Part shown: positions 1 to 8,581 of the stretch, piece after piece
How positions within the stretch are numbered: position 1 is the stretch's first letter
Layout of the letters: every line of letters starts with the position of its first letter
Assembly: GCA_000799755.1 (NCBI GenBank)
Contig: JUHI01000014.1
Coordinates: forward strand, 62,001-126,000
Source of the DNA: Martinezella tropici
GTDB taxonomy: Bacteria; Pseudomonadota; Alphaproteobacteria; Rhizobiales; Rhizobiaceae
Length of the DNA: 64,000 bases
Reading direction: 5' to 3'
Translations under genes and position numbers: made by a program
Notes under the pieces: model-generated
Told to the model about the DNA's origin: nothing
The model's input: only the letters and a program-made list of their open reading frames with translations
Databases searched by the model: none

Positions 1-53
1 AGATCGGCCACCAACACGAATGCCTGCACTGCCTCTATATCGAGTGCCTTCAT
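1..53 (-). CDS. LysR-family regulator, N-terminal fragment (runs off left edge)
   Basis: Only the first 17 codons are inside the window, reading leftward from the ATG at 53-51. They give MKALDIEAVQAFVLVAD, which has the usual opening of LysR-type DNA-binding domains (a short lead, then a hydrophobic AVQAFVLVAD helix). It lies divergent to the dehalogenase gene, the classic LysR-and-target arrangement, and the 159-bp gap between them holds a 13-bp palindrome. Calling the family from 17 residues is an inference; the rest of the gene is outside the window. Confidence 0.7.
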   Translation of the reverse strand, partial: MKALDIEAVQAFVLVAD

Positions 54-74
54 ACTCACACCATTGGAATTCCG

Positions 75-87
75 TATTTCTGAAATA
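75..87. promoter_or_regulatory. Palindrome in the LysR/dehalogenase divergent gap
   Basis: TATTTC-T-GAAATA is a perfect inverted repeat with one central base. LysR proteins bind interrupted palindromes of the T-N11-A type, which this fits, and it sits 22 bp upstream of the LysR start. Operator function is inferred from position and symmetry. Confidence 0.45.
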
Positions 88-212
88 TAATGTCATGTCA
101 TTTTCGAATGATCAATCTGTCGTTATCGTGAAATCACTATGGCGGACGGGCGGCAGGTGCCGGTTGTTCATGTCTCGTTCCGGCATCCTTGCCGTTTAGA
201 AAGGCCACCAGC

Positions 213-929
213 ATGACCAAGCCTCGCGCGCTTCTCTTTGATACGTTCGGCACCATCGTGGATTGGCGCACGAGCCTGATCGACGAACTGACGGCATTCG
301 GCCTTGAGCGAGGCGTCGACGCCGACTGGACTGGACTGGTCGATGCTTGGCGCGGAAACTACGTGTCGTCGATGGATGAGGTCCGAAAGGGGCTGCGCCC
401 GTGGACGAAGCTCGATGATTTGCATCGTGCAACGCTGGACAAGCTCGTGGCGGCGTTGGACATCAGCGGCCTATCGGAAGGCGACCTCCGCCACATCAAC
501 AAAGGCTGGCATCGTCTCCGTCCGTGGCCCGATTCCGTATCGGGGCTAACTCGACTCAAGCAGCACTTCATCATCGCGCCGCTATCGAACGGCAACGTAT
601 CCCTGCTGCTCAACATGGCGAAGCACGCAGGACTTCCCTGGGACATGATCTTCGGTTCGGACCTGTTTCATTATTTCAAACCCGACCGCGAGACTTATCT
701 TGGCGCATGCGAATTGCTTGACCTAGAGCCGGGTCAGGTCATGCTCTGCGCGGCCCACAATAGCGATTTGCGTATGGCCGCGTCCCTCGGCTTGCGAACG
801 GCCTTTATCGCGCGACCGACGGAATATGGACCACATCAGAACCAGGATTTCGAGGCCGACGGCGCCTGGGATTTCATCGTGACCAGCGTTGAGAGCTTGG
901 CGGATCAACTGACCGAAGGGTTTCGGTGA
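213..929 (+). CDS. Haloacid dehalogenase, type II (HAD superfamily)
   Basis: Predicted cytosolic hydrolase of the L-2-haloacid dehalogenase branch of the HAD superfamily, 238 residues, a normal length. Motif I is FDTFGT with the nucleophile Asp10. Motif II is SNGN at about 125-128, the lysine of motif III is in YFKPDRE (about 156), and the acidic end motif is AAHNSDL (about 181-186). An ATG 24 bases upstream is also in frame, but the start at 213 places Met just before the HAD core (MTKPRALLFD) and has GAAAGG about 9 bases upstream. It may be controlled by the divergent LysR gene. The substrate is unknown: many type II homologues act on 2-haloacids, others on phosphates. Confidence 0.8.
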   Translation: MTKPRALLFDTFGTIVDWRTSLIDELTAFGLERGVDADWTGLVDAWRGNYVSSMDEVRKGLRPWTKLDDLHRATLDKLVAALDISGLSEGDLRHINKGWHRLRPWPDSVSGLTRLKQHFIIAPLSNGNVSLLLNMAKHAGLPWDMIFGSDLFHYFKPDRETYLGACELLDLEPGQVMLCAAHNSDLRMAASLGLRTAFIARPTEYGPHQNQDFEADGAWDFIVTSVESLADQLTEGFR

Positions 930-1203
930 ACGCTACGCGCCTGCCCGATATCGCAAGTTTGTCAACGGCATCTTTGCGATAGAATCGATCAGCCCCAAGT
1001 GCAATTCTGGTCAAGGCGTTGCGACACTTAACACTGCATGAACTCTAGCGAGCGACCTGCTTCTCTGCAGGCAAAGCTCCGCCACTACCGCGTCCTCGCG
1101 ACGACAATTTTCAGATGTGAGGGTCGGTAAGCTTTCATTCTCACCGCGAAGTCCGTCGCAAGTCACCCTGAGCAGAGCTATGCGGTATTTCAGTCTAACG
1201 AGA

Positions 1204-1893
1204 TCAGCCGAGGCTAATCTTCTGCCTCTGTATTTCGCATCCTGGCATCAGCAGCTTTAAGCCGTTCGCCAGCATGTCTCCGGCCTCGTCGAGCGCTTCC
1301 TCCGGCATGCTCCTCAAGCTCTCCAAAATGAACCACATGCGCCCCCCGTTAGGGCGGCCCAGCCTGGTCCGCGTACCTTGTCGCCAGTTCCAGCGCCGGC
1401 AAGTGACGCCGACATCATCTCGCCAGATGACCTCTCCCTTGGAGGGGGTCTCGATCACAGCTTCGCCGTTCATCACGGTGTCAAATGGCTCTGTTCCATC
1501 GGATACCGATAGCCTCGGCTTTCCGACATATGCATCGAAATTCTCGCCGCCCACCGGAATGGCAAACCGCAGGCTGATGGCATTGTAAAGGTCGACGAGC
1601 GGATTGATGGACGGAATTCGGCCGTCTCTCTCAACCCGCTTCCTCAACGCCTGAGCCGAGCACGGCGTTCGATTGGGCTTTGCACCAAATCTAGCGTAGA
1701 CTTCGTTCCAGCCGGACAGATGAGCTTCGCTCCAGGCGGGACCGCCTGCCTGCACGAGGTCGCAGGCCTCTTCCAGGAGGTTGGGCCCCATGCTGCCCTG
1801 ACCGGCGTTCGTTGCATCGACAAGTATGCTGATTGCCCGAAAGTCGGGAGCAATGTCTGCGATTTGCTTGTCGATGATCGGAAATTTCAACAT
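1204..1893 (-). CDS. B3/B4 tRNA-binding domain-containing protein
   Basis: 229 residues resembling the stand-alone B3/B4 proteins related to the editing region of phenylalanyl-tRNA synthetase beta chain. Recognisable stretches include FRAISILVDATNAG near the N-terminus, the central PSINPLVDLYNAISLRFAIPVGGEN, and VTCRRWNWRQGTRTRL near 165. Stand-alone members are thought to act on mischarged tRNA or amino acid-like ligands, but most are uncharacterised. It is divergent from an XRE-cupin regulator, with only 37 bp between starts and a palindrome in that gap, so the regulator probably controls it. There is no signal peptide. Confidence 0.7.
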   Translation of the reverse strand: MLKFPIIDKQIADIAPDFRAISILVDATNAGQGSMGPNLLEEACDLVQAGGPAWSEAHLSGWNEVYARFGAKPNRTPCSAQALRKRVERDGRIPSINPLVDLYNAISLRFAIPVGGENFDAYVGKPRLSVSDGTEPFDTVMNGEAVIETPSKGEVIWRDDVGVTCRRWNWRQGTRTRLGRPNGGRMWFILESLRSMPEEALDEAGDMLANGLKLLMPGCEIQRQKISLG

Positions 1894-1910
1894 GCCGTCT
1901 AGCTCTTATT

Positions 1911-1923
1911 GACCAATTTGGTC
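1911..1923. promoter_or_regulatory. Operator-like palindrome between B3/B4 gene and XRE regulator
   Basis: GACCAA-T-TTGGTC is a perfect 6-bp inverted repeat with one central base, inside a weaker outer repeat (TATT...AATA). It fills most of the 37-bp gap between the two divergent starts, so one bound repressor could block both promoters. Binding by the adjacent XRE protein is inferred. Confidence 0.55.
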
Positions 1924-1930
1924 TACAATA

Positions 1931-2560
1931 ATGACCATGGAAAAGAAAATCAATATATCGACCGAATCGGTAGCTGATATTGAACGCGTCAGCGTCACCG
2001 TATCCCAAAACCTCAAGCTGTTCAGACGTCAGAGTGGGTTTACCCTTGATGAATTGTCTAAACGCTCCGGGGTCAGCAAAGGGATGCTTGTCGAGATCGA
2101 AAAGGGTACAGCCAATCCCAGCATCGCCACCCTGTGCAGAGCAGCGACGGCCTTGGGGGTTTCTGTCGCCGATTTCGTCGGTGTCGCGTCTACAGTCCCA
2201 GTACGAATTGTTCTGCCGGAGGACGCATCGACGCTTTGGCGTGGGCCAAACGGAGGAAGCGCAACTCTTTTGGTGGGAACGCATGGGCCGGATGAAATCG
2301 AGCTCTGGCGCTGGACGATGTATCCCGGAGAGATGTTTGAATCTCCAGGGCACTCCCCGGGAACCCTGGAACTCCTCAACATAGAGTTCGGTGAGCTAAC
2401 CCTGCGCGTCGATGACGACGAGTTTCTCGTTCAGTCAGGCTCGTCAGTCCTGGCTCGGACCGAGGGCAGGCATGCGTATCTCAACTGCGGCAAGACGGAA
2501 CTCCGTTTTGTGATGGCAGTGGCCGAACTTCAACGTCCGCGGGTGCGTACAAGCCTCTAG
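1931..2560 (+). CDS. XRE-family regulator with cupin sensor domain
   Basis: 209-residue transcription factor. The N-terminal helix-turn-helix spans about residues 25-80 (TLDELSKRSGVSKGMLVEIEKGTANPS). It is followed by a single cupin fold of about 100-195, with a GTHGPDEIELWRW strand and a GHSPGTLELLNIEFGELTLRVDDDEF barrel. This architecture is typical of small-molecule-responsive repressors such as PuuR-like proteins. The ATG at 1931 is used, and 1937 is also possible. It probably regulates itself and the divergent B3/B4 gene through the palindrome at 1911-1923. Confidence 0.8.
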   Translation: MTMEKKINISTESVADIERVSVTVSQNLKLFRRQSGFTLDELSKRSGVSKGMLVEIEKGTANPSIATLCRAATALGVSVADFVGVASTVPVRIVLPEDASTLWRGPNGGSATLLVGTHGPDEIELWRWTMYPGEMFESPGHSPGTLELLNIEFGELTLRVDDDEFLVQSGSSVLARTEGRHAYLNCGKTELRFVMAVAELQRPRVRTSL

Positions 2561-2654
2561 AGGGAGTCTAAGAGACATGCCGATGACGTCTCGCCGACGT
2601 TGCCATGAACCATCCATCTCGGGAAAATGCAATCAAGGGGCGGATTCCGTGACG

Positions 2655-2678
2655 TTGGAGGGCGCGAATGCCCTCCAA
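2655..2678. terminator. Hairpin between convergent genes
   Basis: A perfect 9-bp stem (TTGGAGGGC / GCCCTCCAA) with loop GCGAAT lies between the convergent XRE and ALDH genes. There is no T-run on either side, so it is only a possible bidirectional terminator. Confidence 0.4.
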
Positions 2679-2778
2679 GCGCTCGACATTTCGTCAATCG
2701 TCGTGCTCCTGCGATCCTAGGTCGTCTTAACGACGAACTCCTTAGAAGTGTCAGCGATCGTGAGCGCTGTCGTGACCT

Positions 2779-4224
2779 TCAGAAGGGATAGTGCTGAGCG
2801 GAATCTTCAATCGTGATCCACCGAAGATCGGTGAATTCGGCAATCGCCGCCTTACCGCCAAAGCGGCCATAACCACTGCCTTTGACACCACCGAAGGGCA
2901 TTTGTGCCTCGTCATGCAGGGTCGGGCCGTTGATGTGGCAAATGCCTGACTGGATGCGGCCAGCCACAGCAAGCGCCCGCTGCACGTCGCGGCTGAAGAT
3001 GGCGGACGAGAGGCCGTACTCCGTATCGTTGGCAACGCGCACCGCCTCATCCTCGTCCGCCACGCGGATGATCGGCTTTACGGGACCGAAGGATTCCTCC
3101 GAATAGACCCGCATGTCAGGCGTGACAAAATCGAGCAAAGTCGCTTCGACCACGGTACCGCTGCGCTTGCCGCCGGCAACCAGCTTGGCGCCCTTGGCCT
3201 CAGCGTCGGCGATCAACTCCTCCATCTTCTTGGCGGCTTCAAGGCTGATCAGTGAGCCGAGGACAACATGGCCGCGCGGATCGCCGGCGGGCAGAACGGC
3301 TGCACGCGCCGCAAGCTTGGCGACGAAAGCATCCGCGATCGCCTGATGCACGATGATGCGTTCGGTCGACATGCAGATCTGGCCCTGGTGCATAAAGGCA
3401 CCGAAGATCGCCGCGTTGACGGCGCCATCGATATCCGCATCCTCAAGCACGACGAGCGGCGCCTTGCCACCGAGTTCCAGAAGAGCGGGCTTCAGGTGCT
3501 TGCCGCTCAGCTCGGCAATGATTTTACCGACCTTGGTCGAGCCGGTGAAGTTGACACGACGGACGGCGGGATGGGCAATCAACGCCTCGACGATACCAGG
3601 CGCGTCTTCCGGCGCATTGGTGATGACATTGATGACGCCGGCGGGCAGACCCGCCGCCGTCAGCGCCGTCGCGATCAGCCGCTGCGTGCCGGGGCATTGC
3701 TCGGAGGCTTTGAGGATCACGGTGTTGCCGCAGGCGATCGGCATGGCAATGGCGCGCGTTGCCAGGATCACAGGCGCGTTCCAGGGTGCGATGGCAAGGC
3801 AGACGCCGGCGGCCTGACGCACGCCCATGGCAAGCGTGCCGGGCTTGTCGGATGGGATGATCTCGCCACCGATCTGCGTCGTCATGGCCGCGGCCTCACG
3901 CAGGATATTGGCCGCGAGCATGACGTTGAAGCCGGCCCACGGCGCCGTCGCCCCCGTCTCCTCCATCATCAGCTTGGTAAACTCGCCGACCTTGGCATCC
4001 ATGATATCGGCGGCCTTGGCGAGGATCGCACGGCGCTGCCCGGGGCCTGTGCTCGACCATGCGGAAAAGGCGCTGGAGGCAGCCTCGACCGCGGCGGCGA
4101 CATCCTCAGGCCCTGCCGCTGGCGCCGTGCTGGCGATCTCTCCCGTAAAGGGATCTCGGCGGTCGTAGGTGCGGCCGCTGGCGGCCGGCTTGTCGACGCC
4201 GTTGATGAGAAGGGAAATGTTCAT
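2779..4224 (-). CDS. NAD(P)-dependent aldehyde dehydrogenase (vanillin/salicylaldehyde type)
   Basis: 481 residues, normal for the ALDH superfamily. PWNA gives Asn149 for the oxyanion hole, Lys172 lies in the NAD site (VILKASE), LLELGGKAP carries the general base Glu250, and GQICMSTERI carries the catalytic Cys284. The GQICMSTERI and GYGRFGGKAAIAEFTDLRW segments are typical of vanillin and salicylaldehyde dehydrogenases, so an aromatic aldehyde is the likely substrate. It is the last gene of the leftward operon, 130 bp after the SDR gene, and is a close paralogue of the ALDH at 9957-11408. No RBS oddity was seen. Confidence 0.85.
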   Translation of the reverse strand: MNISLLINGVDKPAASGRTYDRRDPFTGEIASTAPAAGPEDVAAAVEAASSAFSAWSSTGPGQRRAILAKAADIMDAKVGEFTKLMMEETGATAPWAGFNVMLAANILREAAAMTTQIGGEIIPSDKPGTLAMGVRQAAGVCLAIAPWNAPVILATRAIAMPIACGNTVILKASEQCPGTQRLIATALTAAGLPAGVINVITNAPEDAPGIVEALIAHPAVRRVNFTGSTKVGKIIAELSGKHLKPALLELGGKAPLVVLEDADIDGAVNAAIFGAFMHQGQICMSTERIIVHQAIADAFVAKLAARAAVLPAGDPRGHVVLGSLISLEAAKKMEELIADAEAKGAKLVAGGKRSGTVVEATLLDFVTPDMRVYSEESFGPVKPIIRVADEDEAVRVANDTEYGLSSAIFSRDVQRALAVAGRIQSGICHINGPTLHDEAQMPFGGVKGSGYGRFGGKAAIAEFTDLRWITIEDSAQHYPF

Positions 4225-4354
4225 CTCTTGTCTCCTGATGAGGATGGTATTTAAAGCGCATTGCGATCTGTCAGATTCGCCATTTGCGCTTTAAGTTATT
4301 GATTTGTCGTATGTCGTTATCGAAAGACCGCTACGCATTTTTGCCCGACACGTT

Positions 4355-5140
4355 TCAGAAGCCGAGCACGTCCGCATTGATGGAAGCTTCCAGCCCGCCA
4401 TCAACAGGCAGGTTGGCGCCGTTGATCCAGCGCGCGCCGTCCGAGCAGAGGAACAGGATGGCGGGCGCGATATCAGCCGATGTGCCAGCGCGGCCGACAC
4501 GGGTGATATCGCTGTCGACACGGGCATCGCCGAGCACGGCTCGGAACTGTTTCAGGATCGGCGTCTCGACCGGACCGGGGCTGACAGCGTTGACGCGAAT
4601 GCCGTGCTCCTTGAAGAGAGGCTGATGCGCGGCGCGCATCGTCCAAAGCAGCAGCAGTTCCTTGGAAAGCGGATAGCCCTCCTCGTTCTTCAGTCCGTAC
4701 TCGCTGACCAGAGAGGCCACATCCGGAAAACCTTCGATTGCCGTCAGGTTCTTGGCCCGTTCCAGATTGGCGCGCCAGCCATAGCCGGCGATCGAGGCGA
4801 CGTTGACGATCGCTCCACCCTCACGCAGCCGCGGTGCAACGGCTTCCGAAAGAGCGCGCAGGCCGTAGAAATTGACGGCGAGCGTCGCAACGACGCCGGT
4901 GCTTCCCGAGAGGCCGGCGACGTTGGCCAAGGCATCGATGCGACTGGGCAATTGCCTGACGATGTCCTCGACGCCGGCGGCGGTTGAGATATCCCCCTTG
5001 ATGAAGGAGCTGATGCTCGATGTCGGCTCCCGGACATCGACGCCGATGACATCGGCTCCCATCTGCCCCGCAAGCTCCGCGGCACGCGCGCCGATGCCCG
5101 AAGCAACGCCGGTAATGAGGATGGTCTTGCCGAAAAGCAT
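4355..5140 (-). CDS. SDR resembling coniferyl-alcohol dehydrogenase
   Basis: 261-residue short-chain dehydrogenase. The NAD-binding TGVASGIG is at 10-17. The catalytic triad is Ser116 (NVASIAG), Tyr156 and Lys160 (EGYPLSK). The middle insertion around 120-150 (GWRANLERAKNLTAIEGF and SLVSEYGLKNEEGYPLSK) is characteristic of the coniferyl-alcohol dehydrogenase/3-alpha-HSD-like group. It likely oxidises an aryl-allylic alcohol to the aldehyde that the neighbouring ALDHs take to the acid. The substrate is inferred from family and context and was not demonstrated. Confidence 0.75.
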   Translation of the reverse strand: MLFGKTILITGVASGIGARAAELAGQMGADVIGVDVREPTSSISSFIKGDISTAAGVEDIVRQLPSRIDALANVAGLSGSTGVVATLAVNFYGLRALSEAVAPRLREGGAIVNVASIAGYGWRANLERAKNLTAIEGFPDVASLVSEYGLKNEEGYPLSKELLLLWTMRAAHQPLFKEHGIRVNAVSPGPVETPILKQFRAVLGDARVDSDITRVGRAGTSADIAPAILFLCSDGARWINGANLPVDGGLEASINADVLGF

Positions 5141-5179
5141 GATTTTACCTTTCCCATGAAACGCAGCGAAAGTTCGCCG

Positions 5180-6199
5180 CTATTGCTTATCCTTGAAGAG
5201 ATCAGAAAATGTCAGTCGGTAGCCCACGGGCAGGAGCTGCAGATCGAAGCGTCGCTCGATCTCGCCCCAGAGGCCGCGCGGCAAATAGAGGGAGAAGAGC
5301 ACCGCCGTCGCGCCAAGGCCGACCAGATACCAGACCCCTGTTCCACCGAAGACAGTCTCGATGACGAAGAAGAGAATGGCTCCGAGGATCGCGCCCTCGA
5401 ACTTGCCGATGCCGCCGACCAGCACCATGAAGATCATGTAGGCGGTCCACTGCACGCTGAAATAGGTCTTTGGCTGGAAGGTGACGGCCGTTGCCAGCCA
5501 CAGGCCACCCGCAACGGCAATGCCGAAGGCGGCGAGAACAAAGAGCAGGCGTTTCGTCGCCGCCACGCGGACGCCGACGGAGGTTGCCGCATCCTCATTG
5601 TCACGGATCGCCTGCATGGCGGCTCCTGCCTTGCTCCGCATCAAAGCAAAGAGCGCGCCGAGGAGAGTGACCATGGCCGCCAGCGCCAGCCAATAGATCG
5701 CGACGCGACGCATGGAGCTGTCATAGCCGTTCAAGGAAATCAGCGAGGTCCCGGTTTCGCCCTGAATGAGCCGGTCGAGATTGACGAGCAGATGAGCAAG
5801 CTCGGCCAGCACCCACATGCCAATGGCAAACTCGCCCCCCTTCAGCCGCAACATCAGCCATGAAAGCGGCAGCGATATTACACCGGTAACGACTGCGGCG
5901 GCGACGAGCGAGACGAAGGGGTCGAGCCCCGCATCAGCCAGGCGAATGGTGAAATAGGCGCCAAGGCCGAAAAACACCTGCTGGCCGACGGAGACGAGGC
6001 CGCCGAAACCCGCTAGCGCATTCCACATGGCCGCCAGGATCACGTAGATGAAGAGAGCCGTCATGCGATCGGTGACACCGGCACTGGAGACGGCTGGCAC
6101 TGCGGCGAGGAGGCCGATCGCCACCATCATGGCAGCCAGGGTCAATCGTGAGGATGCGGTCCAGCGCTCGACGGAAATTCCGGGTGCGATCGTGCTCAT
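5180..6199 (-). CDS. Branched-chain-type ABC importer, LivM-like permease
   Basis: 339-residue inner-membrane protein with about ten hydrophobic segments. It carries the LivM-family hallmark region GEFAIGMWVLAELAHL and the cytoplasmic coupling loop (SKAGAAMQAIRDNEDAATSVGVRV). It overlaps the LivH-like gene by 4 bases (ATGA), so the two are translationally coupled. It pairs with that permease and the two ATPases and binding protein upstream. In this family the substrate is often an aromatic acid rather than an amino acid, and the flanking aryl alcohol/aldehyde dehydrogenases support that. Confidence 0.85.
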   Translation of the reverse strand: MSTIAPGISVERWTASSRLTLAAMMVAIGLLAAVPAVSSAGVTDRMTALFIYVILAAMWNALAGFGGLVSVGQQVFFGLGAYFTIRLADAGLDPFVSLVAAAVVTGVISLPLSWLMLRLKGGEFAIGMWVLAELAHLLVNLDRLIQGETGTSLISLNGYDSSMRRVAIYWLALAAMVTLLGALFALMRSKAGAAMQAIRDNEDAATSVGVRVAATKRLLFVLAAFGIAVAGGLWLATAVTFQPKTYFSVQWTAYMIFMVLVGGIGKFEGAILGAILFFVIETVFGGTGVWYLVGLGATAVLFSLYLPRGLWGEIERRFDLQLLPVGYRLTFSDLFKDKQ

Positions 6200-7092
6200 G
6201 ACGGGCTCCGAAGAAGCGTGCGGATTTTACCGAGGCGCAGGAAGCCGAACTGGTGCAGCCGCACGAAGAGAACAAGAAGGAAAGCGATGTGGCCGCCGAT
6301 CAGAAAGCCCTGCGGGTGGATCTGGGCGCCGATCGATTGCGCTAGGCCAAGCACGATGCCGCCGAGCAAAGTTCCCCAGAGCGAACCGGCGCCGCCGATG
6401 ACGGCTGCCTCGAAGGCAAACAGCAGCTGCGGTCCGCCCGAATAAGGGTTGAAGGTCGCCCGCATGGCCAGAAACGCACCGGCAATGCCGACTGTCACCA
6501 TGGTAATCGCGGTCGCAATGGCATTGACGCGGCGTGCATCGATGCCGACGAGGCCTGCGGTATCCGCATCCTCCGCCGTGGCGCGGATGGAGCGGCCGAC
6601 GGCGAAACGGCTCAGGAAGAGCTGCAGCCCGCCGATGATGACGATTGCCGTCACCATCATCAGGACGGCAAGCTTGCCGACGAAGACGTGACCGGGCAGC
6701 TGCCAGGACGCATAGGAGAGATTGCCGATAAATGGCGCGAGCGAGCGCGTATCCGCCCCGAATTGCTCGAACAGCAGGTTATCGATAACGATCGACAGGC
6801 CGAAGGTCGTCAGGATCGGCAGCAATGTTCCACCGCGCGCGCTGCGCTCCAGCACGAAGCGCTGCAGCAACCAGCCGAGCGCCGCCATGAAAGGCAGGAT
6901 GATCAGAAGGCCATAGAAAGGCGGAATGCCCAGTTTTGCCGCCAGCAGCCAGAGCCCATAAGCGGCAACGACGGCAAGGCTGCCATGCGCGAGATTGATG
7001 ATGCGCATGACGGAGAACATGAAGGACAGGCCGCAGGCAATGACCGCATAGTAGCCACCGAGCAGAATGCCCTGGATGAGGGTGTTGGTCAC
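6196..7092 (-). CDS. Branched-chain-type ABC importer, LivH-like permease
   Basis: 298-residue permease of eight to nine predicted membrane segments, starting MTNTLIQGILLGGYYAVIACGLS, the standard LivH opening. The coupling helix region reads SIRATAEDADTAGLVGIDARRVN. The segment GGAGSLWGTLLGGIVLGLAQSIG near the C-terminus is the family signature. It overlaps both neighbours by 4 bases (upstream ATPase at 7089, downstream LivM at 6199). Its role is to form the translocation channel with the LivM-like subunit. Confidence 0.87.
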   Translation of the reverse strand: MTNTLIQGILLGGYYAVIACGLSFMFSVMRIINLAHGSLAVVAAYGLWLLAAKLGIPPFYGLLIILPFMAALGWLLQRFVLERSARGGTLLPILTTFGLSIVIDNLLFEQFGADTRSLAPFIGNLSYASWQLPGHVFVGKLAVLMMVTAIVIIGGLQLFLSRFAVGRSIRATAEDADTAGLVGIDARRVNAIATAITMVTVGIAGAFLAMRATFNPYSGGPQLLFAFEAAVIGGAGSLWGTLLGGIVLGLAQSIGAQIHPQGFLIGGHIAFLLVLFVRLHQFGFLRLGKIRTLLRSPS

Positions 7093-7817
7093 GAAACGCT
7101 CCTCTCGGCTGTCGCCCGGTGCAGGCCGAAATAGGCCTGGGTCACTTCCGCGCGCGTGACGCCATTCGCCGGCCTGTCAAGCACTATACTACCCTCCAGC
7201 ATGCAGATGACACGAGTTGCGACGCCCATGGCGCGCGCCAGATCCTGCTCGACGAGTAGGATAGTCGTGCCCGAAGACAAGAGCCCTTGCAGTTGCTGGT
7301 AGACCCGATCGACGACGAGCGGCGACAGGCCGAGCGAGACTTCGTCGAGCAGGAGAATGTCGGGGTTGCTCATTAACGCCCGCCCGATCGCCGTTGCCTG
7401 CTGCTCGCCGCCCGACAGATGGCCCGTCTTGGCGTGTCGGCGCGGCTTCAGGTTCGGAAAGGCATCGAAGACCCGCTCGATCGTCCACTCACCCTTGCGG
7501 CCGGCGCTGGTGCCGAGCAGCAGATTTTCCTCGACCGTCATCTGTGAGAACAATCGCCGTCCTTCGGGAACGAGCGCAATGCCCCTGGCGATGCGCTTGT
7601 GCGCGGGGACAGCCGTAACATCGTCGCCATCGAGCAGGATCTGGCCGGCATCAGGCAGATGCGCACCGGCGATTGAACGCAGCAGCGTCGTCTTGCCCGC
7701 GCCATTGGCGCCGACAAGCGCCAGTACCTCGCCCTTGGCAAGATCGAAACTGATGCCGCGCACCGCCTGCAGCAGACCGTGCCGGACATCAAGGTTGCGA
7801 ATGGAAAGAATGCTCAT
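7089..7817 (-). CDS. Branched-chain-type ABC importer, LivF-like ATPase
   Basis: 242 residues. Walker A is GANGAGKTT (36-44), followed by the Q-loop region, the signature LSGGEQQATAIGRAL (about 134) and Walker B ILLLDEVSLGL. LivF-type proteins end soon after the H-loop (LLVEQD), as here. It overlaps the LivG-like and LivH-like genes by 4 bases each. Energises import together with the LivG-like subunit. Confidence 0.87.
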   Translation of the reverse strand: MSILSIRNLDVRHGLLQAVRGISFDLAKGEVLALVGANGAGKTTLLRSIAGAHLPDAGQILLDGDDVTAVPAHKRIARGIALVPEGRRLFSQMTVEENLLLGTSAGRKGEWTIERVFDAFPNLKPRRHAKTGHLSGGEQQATAIGRALMSNPDILLLDEVSLGLSPLVVDRVYQQLQGLLSSGTTILLVEQDLARAMGVATRVICMLEGSIVLDRPANGVTRAEVTQAYFGLHRATAERSVS

Positions 7818-8581
7818 GCAGGCGCTCCCCCAAGATAGGCGCGCACCACTTCGGCATCGCTCATGACCGCCTTCGGATCACCATCGGCGATGATCTTGCC
7901 GGCATCCATGCAGATTAGCCGTTCGACGACCTGCAGGAGAATGTGAACGATATGCTCGATCCAGACGATGCCGATGCCGCGCCGCCGCAGTTCGAGAATA
8001 GTGCCGACGAGTTCGCTCGCTTCGCCGTCTGTCAGCCCGCCGCCGATTTCGTCGAGCAGCAGTAGCCGCGGACCGGTTGCAAGCGCGCGCGCCAGCTCAA
8101 GCCGCTTGCGATCGAGCAGGCCGAGTGTGTCGGCGCGGCGATTGGCGACGCTGAGCATGCCGCAGAGTTGTAGAGAATCGACAGCGCGCTCATAGGCCTC
8201 GTCACGGTTCGATGTCTTCCCATGCGACGCGGCGACGAAAACGTTCTCGAATGTCGTCATGCCGCTAAAGGGTTTGGGAATCTGATGCGTCCTGACGAGG
8301 CCCGACCGGCAGCGGTCCGCCGCCGTCAGTGCAGTCACGTTGCGGCCGTTAAAGGTGATCGTTCCGGCATTTAGCGGAAACGCGCCTGCAAGCGCACTCA
8401 GCAGGGTCGTCTTGCCCGCTCCGTTCGGGCCGACGATGCCGACGGCATCACCGTCTCCCATGGAAAAGTCGAGATTTTCGAGGACCACAAGCGCCCCGAA
8501 GCGCTTGTGGATTCCCTTGGCCGAGAGAAACTCCCCTCCCAGCCGATGTCCTTCTTGTTCCTGCACGATAGCCTTACCCAT
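7814..8581 (-). CDS. Branched-chain-type ABC importer, LivG-like ATPase with atypical signature motif
   Basis: 255 residues from the ATG at 8581, which overlaps the stop of the binding-protein gene (ATGGGTAA); an in-frame ATG at 8614 would lie inside that gene. Walker A is GPNGAGKTT, and Walker B is RLLLLDEIGGGL. The ABC signature, normally LSxGQ, reads LGLLDRKRLELARAL. The basic RKRLELARAL part is conserved but the LSGGQ core is replaced. Because LivF supplies a canonical signature, the heterodimer may have one standard and one degenerate ATP site. Whether this is common in the subfamily cannot be checked here. Confidence 0.83.
   Translation of the reverse strand: MGKAIVQEQEGHRLGGEFLSAKGIHKRFGALVVLENLDFSMGDGDAVGIVGPNGAGKTTLLSALAGAFPLNAGTITFNGRNVTALTAADRCRSGLVRTHQIPKPFSGMTTFENVFVAASHGKTSNRDEAYERAVDSLQLCGMLSVANRRADTLGLLDRKRLELARALATGPRLLLLDEIGGGLTDGEASELVGTILELRRRGIGIVWIEHIVHILLQVVERLICMDAGKIIADGDPKAVMSDAEVVRAYLGGAPA

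Noticed and set aside
2655..2678. Intrinsic terminator with T-run
   Set aside because: The stem is perfect but neither strand has a T-run, so it is kept only as a possible hairpin terminator.
3268..4254. Long open frame on the plus strand opposite the first ALDH
   Set aside because: Composition is Arg/Gly/Asp-rich antisense of a GC-rich gene, and the ALDH on the other strand has all catalytic motifs.
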